Assembly (NCBI GenBank): GCA_947462335.1
Contig: OX381704.1
Coordinates: 119,966,065 to 120,030,064, forward strand
Source of the DNA: Harmothoe impar
Taxonomy: Eukaryota; Annelida; Polychaeta; Phyllodocida; Polynoidae
Direction of reading: 5' to 3'
Length of the DNA stretch: 64,000 nt
Positions 56,201-64,000 of this stretch are shown one piece after another. Position 1 is the stretch's first letter; the number at the start of each line of letters is the position of its first letter. The translations under genes were made by a program, and so were the position numbers. Under the pieces are notes generated by a model, which had not been told where the DNA came from, searched no databases, and saw only the letters and a list, made by a program, of their open reading frames with translations.

Positions 56201-58471
56201 TTTCTAGATTGGTGTCACAAGAGAAAGGGAGAGAGTCCACAGTTTCTTTACTGGTGGACATGCTTGGAAATAGAGCTTGACAGCTTTGCATTTGTACGTT
56301 CTCTTCGCACCGGGGACTTTGACATGTACACAAACTCATTGGGCAAAATTGTTCCATGGTTCTTCGTAACAAACCGCACACACTATTGCCGGTGGATGCC
56401 AGTGCACATACGTGACATGCATAGCCTAGATCACAAACATCCACTAGTAGCACAGGAGTTCAGAAAAGGTGGATTTGTGATGGCAAAGTCTTGTAGGAAA
56501 TTCTCCCTCATGAGCCTTGACCAAGGCCATGAGCAGAACAACTGTAAGATAAAGAACGAAGGAGGCATCATCGGAATCACACAGGACCCAGAAGCCCTTC
56601 TGCGTTGGGCGGTCTCCGGCCCAGAATTGGTACGAGTCATATCAGAATTTGAAGCAACTATCATTGGAAAAGAAGCACGAGATACACCCGAAAAACACCA
56701 TGAGGAGACTAAATCAGTCCAAGATACCTTCATCACCGATGTGAATTCCCTCACTAAGGTATTCAATGAGCTTGGGAATCCCTTCACAGATACCTCTGGA
56801 GAATTAATCCATTTGTCCTCAAAGGATATTATGGAGAAAGCTGTCGTAGAAAACCTATATGGTCTTGTCCAGAAAGGCAAAGAGCAATATGCAGACTTCA
56901 TAGAAACACGGCTAAAAACCAAAAAGACACCTTTATCAGACAGGATACCGAGGAATGAGGTTCTACTCTTTCATCAACGACCAAAAAAGAAAGAGCACAA
57001 AAAAGATGAGAACATTCATCTCCTCAAGAGTGAAGCTTCCCTGTTCTCTAAGCTCTATATTGCCAGCCAACAACGTAAAGGAGATGTTGATACCTTTTTC
57101 TCACATGAGAACAAATCATACCCTCCCTCACTCTCCGTGAGGAGTGAGTTGAGGTTTGGCACAAAGTCGGATCTTCTAGGTATACTGGAGAGTGAACAAA
57201 GAGAGGCAGAACCATAAACACCTCGTATCTCAGCTACTGTCATTGATGGTGGAGTCCTCTTGCATCTGTTAGAGCCTCATGGATGCGACACATTTGGTGA
57301 CTATGCCACACATTTGGTGACTATGCCACAAAGACAGTCATCCCCTACATACAGAGCATCGGCACTTCCCGCGTAGACTTAGTCTGGGATCAGTACAACA
57401 AGAAAAGTCTTAAAGGATAACTTCGTGAGAAACGGTTGGCTAAAGGGGCATTACAAAAGAGAGTAGAATCCTCCACAGCAGTGCCCAAACCATCAAAGTG
57501 GCATGACTTCCTCACTGTGACTGAAAACAAGGTCCGACTTTGTGAATTTCTTACCGAACAAATCACAGAAACAATGATCTGGCCAACCAATGACAAGCAG
57601 TTAGTGGTTACAAATGGACACAGTGTTATTTGCATCCCAGAAATGGAAACTATCCAACTTGCCCCTTGTAACCATGAGGAGGCTGATACTAGGCTGATGG
57701 TCCACGTAAAGGATGCAGTGAACAAGGGACACAGACAAATCTTGGTTCGTACTAATGACACAGATGTCCTCGTACTAGCAGTATCTACAGTTCAGGAACT
57801 TGGAGACACAGAGCTTTGGATCCTTTTTGGAAAAGGGGCTAACTTGCGGTACATTTCCGCCCATGAAATCGCTCAAAGTATTGGACCTCAGAAAGCTCGT
57901 GCACTACCGCTATTTCACGCCTTTAGTGGTTGTGACTGTGTATCAGCCTTCCTAAACATCGGCAAAACTACCCACTGGCGTGTGTGGTTAGAGTTTGAGG
58001 AAGTCATGGAGGCCTTTATTCATCTTCAGAATGCACCTGATGAAATCGAAGAGGCAACATTCACACTGATTGAACGCTACACCATACTCCTCTATGCAAG
58101 AAGGTCTGCATTGACATCAGTAAATGCACTCAGGAAGTACCTTTTCACAGAGAAACACAGAGAGATGAGTAACCTACCACCAACACAAGCAGTACTGCGA
58201 GAACACCTGAAGAGAGCAGTACTGCAAGGTGGACATTACTGGGGTAATGTAACCACTGCATACCGTCAGCACCCAAGTCCAGATCTGTGGGGTGGAACTT
58301 GACTGATGACAAATGGCAACCACTGTGGACCAAACTACCCAAGCATCCGCAGCCTGTAGTGAGCTTACACGTTGCAACTGTCGATCAAAGTGCACAAGTT
58401 GCAAGTGTGTAAAGGCTAGCTTGAAGTGTACGTCTCTTTGTGGCTGCAAGGCCCTCTGCCAAAATATGTGA
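53209..58471 (+). pseudogene. Transposon gene: zinc-finger, FEN1/PIN-like and Cys-rich C-terminal protein (broken)
   Basis: Exon 53123-53220 ends with ATG-GAT-TCA-GAT; the next exon starts at 53889 (acceptor tttgatttcag) in phase 0. The coding blocks are 53889-54788, 54785-55915, 55946-57217, 57220-57420, 57436-58302 and a tail to 58471. Parts: an N-terminal CCLCR..CPSK segment, two C/H clusters (KHEAKWHKKC; CYFC...AKYHRIC), a long helical middle with RSELRFG-like features, then HEEADTR...TNDTDVLVLA and FHAFSGCDCVSAF. The last resemble the acidic residues and the GCD of FEN1/XPG PIN nucleases. The end is a Cys-rich CXC-like tail (CNCRSKCTSCKC...CGC). Breaks: TGA 53928, frameshift about 54785, TAG 55913, TAA 57215, a 20-bp tandem duplication at about 57287-57326, TAA 57418, frameshifts near 58290 and 58350. 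The family is a recurrent uncharacterised one in aquatic animals. Confidence 0.75.
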
Positions 58472-59211
58472 GCATGGTGCATTACAACTAGGAAGAATTG
58501 AACTGTAAACACTACCCATCTTTCCTCTATCGACACAATGTGTATGCCAAAGTCAATGAGATTCATACATATCAGTCTAACATTTCAGCGTACCATTGGA
58601 ATCACTGTGGCTTCTATGATGAACGTGTGATGTGAAATCAACCTGTCCTGTCATATCTATAATGCTTATAACTAATCTCCATGTAATACCTAAGTTATCC
58701 AAAGGTTTATGCAATACTATCAAAACTGACAAACTGTAACCATTTGGGATTCCTATGGAACTACAGGATTATAAAAAGTATGATCGAATAGGAGACTGTA
58801 AATAAAATTTGCAAAAAAGATGGAATGCATGTATCAATTTCTTCCTTGATTTAATTAGAATTCTCATAAACAACTATTCTAGACTGGTAGCTAAGGCTGT
58901 CAACAATGTAATTGCTAGTTGCTAAGAAAATAAACAATTAGATTGGCCATTCTAAGACTAAGTAATTGACATGGATCAATGCAAATAGCACAATTGAAAT
59001 CCTTACAATGAGTTTTGGAGGATAAGTGGCCTTAAAACACTATTATATAGACATTAACCTCTGTTGCTAGGGGAAATTACGATTGGAATGTCTGTTGCTA
59101 GGGAACTGTTGGTTCAGCAACTGAGTAAATGATACCATTGGAATCACAGGTATCAATTAAGTGGGGGTAGGTAACCTTAGGATACTCAAAAATTGTGTTT
59201 TAAGGGTGGTT
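58472..59211. other. 3' noncoding part of the TIR transposon
   Basis: AT-rich, with an AATAAA near 58799 (tgtaaataaaatttgc) suitable for the transposon gene. Several short inverted motifs of the type gttgctagggaa / ttgctaaga occur here and near the left end. Confidence 0.5.
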
Positions 59212-59515
59212 GCTAAGGAAATCAACAAATATTTTGCCTGTTGCTAAGCAACAATGCACCATAGAAGGCATTATAAGAGGAAAAATTAATTATCACACTA
59301 AAATGAAGCTTACAAATAAATTTGGTGTATTTGGTAGAACCATAAAGCCAATAATCCCCTGGAAATGTATAAAATCCATGTTGAAAGGTTTCCATGGCAA
59401 CCGTATTCAAGGAAAAAGAAATTCCAGAATGGGTCTATATCCAAAAATGATCGGTATAACCTAATGTACCTCTGGACCGATTTTCATGCTTTAATACCAA
59501 AATGCACAATTCTTG
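59212..59515 (-). repeat. Right subterminal inverted repeat
   Basis: Reverse complement of 51421-51730, with the best match from 59385 to 59510 (ccatggcaaccgtattcaag through accaaaatgcacaattcttg). Confidence 0.85.
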
Positions 59516-59730
59516 GACGCATCTACTCAACTAATTCCTCTGTTCCTTTTCAACCACTTTTTACTTATTCTGAACGCGACAAATTTCAAAGTTTTTTTCT
59601 GCCACATTTGTTTGACCCAATTACTGTAATCAGTGACTAATTGTAGTGGCCAATATGTCCCTCCCCATATCCCTTGTTACATGCAAACATTTCCTTTTAT
59701 TTACCCTCTGTTATCCCATTTCAGTACGGT

Positions 59731-59808
59731 CCGATCATGTACGTCACCGATCATGTACGTCACCGATCATGTACGATCATGTACGTCACCGATCATGTAC
59801 GTCATCGA
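59731..59808 (-). repeat. Right terminal repeat cluster (about 4.5 monomers)
   Basis: CCGATCATGTACGTCAC repeated head to tail, with one monomer truncated to CGATCATGTA. Inverted relative to 51052-51102 and 51235-51251. Confidence 0.85.
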
Positions 59809-60513
59809 TCACCTACTCTATTTTCTATCATGTATATACCACTTACATATCAATAATGTATCAATAATGTACCTCCTCTCCATTGGTATCTTCTTTGTTC
59901 TGTATTCAATTAATATTATTATGTGTTAATAGCTACCGGTATGCAATAACTGTAATAATCAACAACTATGACTGCGATATTTTTTGATAGAAATCCTATT
60001 CATCTGCTTTTTAATACATAATATTATGTTGGCAACTCGATCACTGCTGATGGTGCAACACAAACTTATCTTTGCAGTATATACATCTCATAGTGTCCAT
60101 TATATGTGTAAATGTCGAGATAACAAAACTGTGCGTATCTTACATAGATCCTGTTCATATACAAGGTCAGGATGACGATAAATAGCGGAATGTAGCTCGT
60201 CTTTGACAAGCAAAGATGTACACAATTTCATATCTAACGGTATCCCTATACCAAAGTGCAAATAAAGTTTAAATTCGTTCACAAAAATATACATGTATTT
60301 CATACATGGTTCATGTTCGGCAACAAGAATCAAAGATGTTCATATATAGTATCACACCAGGGAGGAAACGTAAAGCTAATTAATACTTCACAGAGTGTTA
60401 CTGGTATAACATCTCGTCAACTAGCAAAGTTATATCTTCTCAATATGGACATTAAATATACTATTCAAATAAATTACTTAATATTTATAACTGCTCGTAT
60501 GTCTTTGATATTG
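59809..60513. other. AT-rich spacer
   Basis: Between the transposon and the 3' end of the next gene. No ORF of note, RNA gene or repeat is recognised. Confidence 0.5.
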
Positions 60514-63500
60514 TCACTTCCTTGACGATTTCCTGTGCCCTTTCCCTTTCCCTTTCCCTTTCCCTTTTGATTTTGGGGTTAGGTGCAGACCGAGCTCCTT
60601 GTATCTATGTAGAGACAGTGTTTCGGCCAAACTCCACTCATCCTGGGAACTCTGTGTCTTGGCTTCCTGTATCTCCAGGTACTCTCTCAGTGCCAGCGTA
60701 TCCAAAATGGGCCATTCATCCGAAGAAGTGTCACCCTCCTCTTCCCTCACCTCATTCAGAAACCTTCCTTCATTTCTCTTGTTTTTGATCTTTTCTTGTT
60801 GCTGCACTTCAGACTGAGAGTACTTATCCCCTAAGTTGGCATCTTGTTCACTGTCACTCTCACTTTCATCTGTCTCTCCCTCACTGCTGCTGGTGTATTC
60901 CATCTCTTCACCGACTTGGGTGACATGTAGTGCGAGTCTGTGTTTGGCCTGATTCACAGCACTGCGTGTCCTTCTCTCTATCCCATTACGGCGACGAAGT
61001 TCTGTCCGATGTGTCGAGTGCACCTCGTCAAGCAGATCATCTTCGTCGCTGGTGAATTCTGCTTCCCCAGGAGCGGTTTCTTTGCTTCCTAGGGCATGGG
61101 CAATCTCGATATTCTCCTCTTCACTGTCCGGATTGTTGTCGGACTCGCTGGTGGAATGGGGTTGCACATCGGAATCAGGCTCGCTGTCAGTTTGAGAACT
61201 GTCCTCTGATTCTTGTTGTGCACTTCCTGCGGGGCGACGTTTCTTCTTCCTTCTTGTGGGTGGGCCGACAGTAGGGGGTTTCTTCCCTTCCTTGAACCAG
61301 CCGTCACACGTTGGGCGTAGGTCGTCGGTCAAGCAGCACTCTTTGTAGCAGGAAGTTTCTCGAAGATAGAGGTTTCCTTCGTGGAAGGTGGCTTGGTGTA
61401 CAGCTGTTATTCCTCGTACCTCCTTACTCTTCCAACTCTCCACTACCTTTGTACTGCTTTTGATTTCCTTAGGGTCTGCTTTCAGTAGGTTGATCTTTTC
61501 AGTCTGTGGTTGAACAACAGAAATGAATTCCTCCACAGTTTGTATCGATCCACAAGACTTCACTGTTCTGTCTGCCAAACCCTTCAGAGCACCGCCTACT
61601 CCGTCGCAGGGACCTTTTCCGTGGCCTGCCTCTAACCAGTTCCAGGTTATCCGGATGCCAAACAAGTTCGATGCCCGCTTCAGCATCTGGCAAGCGTACC
61701 TGTTTCGGTATTGCGAAGAGGGAGAATCCGTTACCAGGTGTAGGTGCTCCATGTCCGGTACCAGACGCTTTATTTCCGCCACAAGGAGTAAAAGGAAGGT
61801 GAAGGTTGTGGGGAAACACTTTTGCTTCACGCTGCTTATTCCAACAAAGTTAAAGTTTTTCAACTTTTCGGCCCCCTCTTCTCCCAACAACTTAGCATAC
61901 ATCACCATGGGGTGTAATGTCAACTGGTCTTTGCCAAAGAAGGCTGCTTGAATCTCTGCCATGAAAGACGTGGACCAATTTTCAGCATAGTCCATTTGAC
62001 AAATCACATGCTTTGGTGGTAGATTTTCCTTCAGGAGTTTGATAGCTGTGTACTGGGCTTCTACCCTTGCCTGGTGCGCTCGGAAAATTTTAAGAGCAGA
62101 TAGGAATCGTTTCTTGAACTTCCTTTTCGAGTACTGTTTTTTCTCCAGGACTGTGTGGTACACCCTACGTCGCTTAGGGCCCTCCGGGGGGTACCATCGT
62201 GTCTCCTTGTCCCACCTTTTGAACTGGACTACTTCTGCAGTAATGGCATCCAGTGCAGCCGTGATGTCTTCGTCCGACAAGAGTAGGAGCTCAGATGTGC
62301 GGTTTGGCAAGCCCTGCACAGCCTCGAGCATCAATCCCATGTTGGCGTGCGGTTTGCAGAGGCACACCGACCGTTTCAGGAAGACAGAGGTCTTCACGGT
62401 GCGCTTGTCTCTTGCTTTGCAGAAGGTAGCAAAGGACAAGGCCAGGTCCGTCTCCACGACGAACTTGCGGTGTAAGTTGCGCATGCAGTCTACCAGCGCA
62501 ACAATAGGAATGCCGACGTCTTTTCTGTAGTACTTCTTGTCGGGAAGTGTGTACGAATTGTCTTCACGGCGCAGGAACTCATCGACAGCACGGCGCTTGT
62601 AGTCAGCCATGCGACGACAAGACGTCATCTGCTTTTTGCTTTTGTTCTTTGGGAAGATAGAGTTCCTGGACAGACGTATAGCTCGGGCTATGCTGGATTT
62701 CTGGGAAAACCGTTTCCTTGACCCTCCCAGACGCTCACTGAAAAGAATCTTCTTGGTGTCAGTTGAAGCATTTTTAAGTTGTTCTAAGATTTCAAAAAGG
62801 GGTAAGGCCATCTTCAGTTGGGCAGGGGTGGGATCAGGTAGTCCAATACCTTCCAAGAACTTTACTGTCTCCTTGTACACGGAAGAGGATTCGAGACTTT
62901 CGGAGTCCCCATCATGTCCATCCTCCCCTTCTGAATCGGGGGCCAGCACAAAGCCAACCTCCGGATTCTCGACCCACTCGGGGCACGGTCCGTCGTCATC
63001 GTCATCGTCGTCGTCGTCTTCTGAATCGGTGGCCAGCACAAAGCCAACCTCCGGATTCTCGACCCACTCGGGGCACGGTCCGTCGTCATCGTCGTCGTCG
63101 TCGTCGTCTTCTGAATCGGTGGCCAGCACAAAGCCAACCTCCGGATTCTCGACCCACTCGGGGCACGGTCCGTCGTCATCGTCATCGTCGTCGTCGTCTT
63201 CTGAATCGGTGGCCAGCACAAAGCCAACCTCCGGATTCTCGACCCACTCGGGGCACGGTCCGTCGTCGTCGTCGTCGTCGTCTTCTGAATCGGTGGCCAG
63301 CACAAAGCCAACCTCCGGATTCTCGACCCACTCGGGGCACGGTCCGTCTTCGTCGTCATCGTCGTCTTTATATTCTATAACGGGCTGCTGGAGTCTTCCA
63401 TCCTGCACGGGGCTCGTTAAACCAGTGTTCAAGTCCACTTCCATTAGTCGGTCCGCATCGTCGTCGTCATCGTCGTCTTTATATTCTATAATGGGCTGCT

Positions 63501-64000
63501 GGAGTCTTCCATCCTGCACGGGGCTCGTTAAACCAGTGTTCAAGTCCACTTCCATTAGTCGGTCCGCATCGTCGTCGTCATCGTCGTCTTTATATTCTAT
63601 AACGGGCTGCTGGAGTCTTCCATCCTGCACGGGGCTCGTTAAACCAGTGTTCAAGTCCACTTCCATTAGTCGGTCCGCATCGTCGTCTTTGTCTGCCTCA
63701 TTTGTATGTCATGTTTCATCCGTCTCACTGCTACTCTCTTCTTCCTCATTCTCAGATGAAGAAGTTATTGTGGTGTATGGGGATGGTGAACTCTCCTCCA
63801 AATTGTATTTAACTGGTGAAGCGTACCAGACGGATGATTCTGCGATGGAACTGTCATCGTCCTCCCCCGACGAAGTACCATACACATCGTCCACCGACAA
63901 CATCAAGGCCCTGGGGTTTGTAGTATCAACATTGCACGGTGCTTCATCATTATTGGCATCCTCAGCTGGCTGCTCAGGGGTCGGGTTGGGCTGTGGTGCG
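60514..64000 (-). CDS. Uncharacterised RNase-H/DDE-like protein with acidic tandem repeats; in-frame TGA; 5' end outside window
   Basis: The frame is open from the window edge to a TGA at 63709, then continues in the same frame to 60514 (1,050 codons from an internal ATG at 63666). The region at the right edge is Pro/Glu/Ser-rich. Two tandem arrays follow: three 37-residue units (MEVDLNTGLTSPVQDGRLQQ, then acidic), and five units around GPCPEWVENPEVGFVLATDS plus Asp runs. The conserved core (about 61500-62650) has QMDYAENWSTSF, LVTDSPSSQYRNR and EAGHGKGPCDGVGGALKG in order. These are two Asp-containing strand motifs and a terminal Glu/His/Asp block, compatible with an RNase-H-like fold. The C-terminus is acidic, then Lys/Gly repeats (KGKGKGKGKG). 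The family is widespread in invertebrates and probably transposon-related. The TGA may be an error, an intron boundary or a real lesion. Confidence 0.65.
62940..63690 (-). repeat. Two in-frame tandem repeat arrays within the DDE-like gene
   Basis: Five ~85-90-bp units at 62940-63350 and three 111-bp units at 63358-63690. Each unit ends in GTC/ATC (Asp) triplet runs of varying length. Length variation occurs in whole codons, so the frame is kept, suggesting selection on coding. Confidence 0.93.

Larger units (their letters stand above)
51052..59808 (+). mobile_element. Large TIR DNA transposon carrying a FEN1/PIN-like protein gene
   Basis: An ~8.8-kb unit bounded by clustered copies of GTGACGTACATGATCGG (51052-51102 and again 51235-51251), with the same motif inverted on the right (59731-59808). 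Longer subterminal inverted repeats are 51421-51730 versus 59212-59515 (sharing aattgtgcattttggtatta and atacggttgccatggaaacc). The body contains one multi-exon plus-strand gene, now broken. No DDE transposase signature is seen in it. I cannot define the target duplication or assign a Repbase superfamily. Confidence 0.82.

Noticed and set aside
1..64000. tRNA, rRNA or tRNA-derived SINE promoter boxes
   Set aside because: I saw no cloverleaf-compatible A/B box pair by eye. A covariance-model scan was not possible, so small or diverged RNA genes could be missed.

Overview
This is a window of animal nuclear DNA. It has split genes with GT/AG introns, a class A GPCR, dense micro- and minisatellites, and several classes of eukaryotic transposable element. 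There are no rRNA, tRNA or CRISPR features. Clustered AGGTCA half-sites (24.0-24.2 kb), a foldback family with CGCGGATTT arms and a high load of aquatic-invertebrate repeat families suggest a lophotrochozoan, most likely a mollusc. That assignment is an inference and is not secure.

Layout, left to right. (1) 1-12422: a Ty3/Gypsy retrotransposon on the minus strand, cut by the window edge. It has two LTRs, PBS, PPT, gag, pol and a large third ORF in the env position that carries zinc-finger-like motifs and has its own promoter-like region; all three ORFs are broken. (2) 12423-14800: unique DNA with a hairpin and a solo LTR flanked by a CAAG duplication. (3) 14.8-22.0 kb: segmental duplication copy XA with an intronless-coding GPCR whose stop codon runs straight into a ~950-bp G-rich array. 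(4) 22.0-27.15 kb: minisatellites, then duplication block YA. (5) 27.15-30.9 kb: a second, LTR-less, internally deleted Ty3/Gypsy fragment. (6) 30.96-31.39 kb: an array of CCAAT / E-box / ETS / CRE / ZNF143-like promoter motifs. (7) 31.35-39.6 kb: a compact virus-like element with inverted terminal repeats. It encodes a protein-primed-type family B DNA polymerase (broken by one stop), a protein with two PC4-like domains, and a protein with two death-domain-like folds. (8) 40.2-42.35 kb: block YB; then a piggyBac-type MITE. (9) 43.3-50.94 kb: duplication copy XB with the second GPCR. (10) 51.05-59.8 kb: an ~8.8-kb DNA transposon with terminal inverted repeats, whose broken gene encodes zinc-finger, FEN1/PIN-like and Cys-rich CXC-like regions rather than an obvious DDE transposase. 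(11) 60.5-64.0 kb: an uncharacterised RNase-H/DDE-like protein gene with long acidic tandem repeats, running off the window.

The GPCR is the only conventional host gene and is present twice with no coding difference seen by eye, while the outer parts of the duplication have drifted; this suggests recent gene conversion. The most unusual piece is the 31.35-39.6 kb element. Its gene set (PolB, tandem PC4-like, tandem death fold, with no capsid, integrase or ATPase seen) does not match a standard Maverick/Polinton, adintovirus or bidnavirus as I know them.
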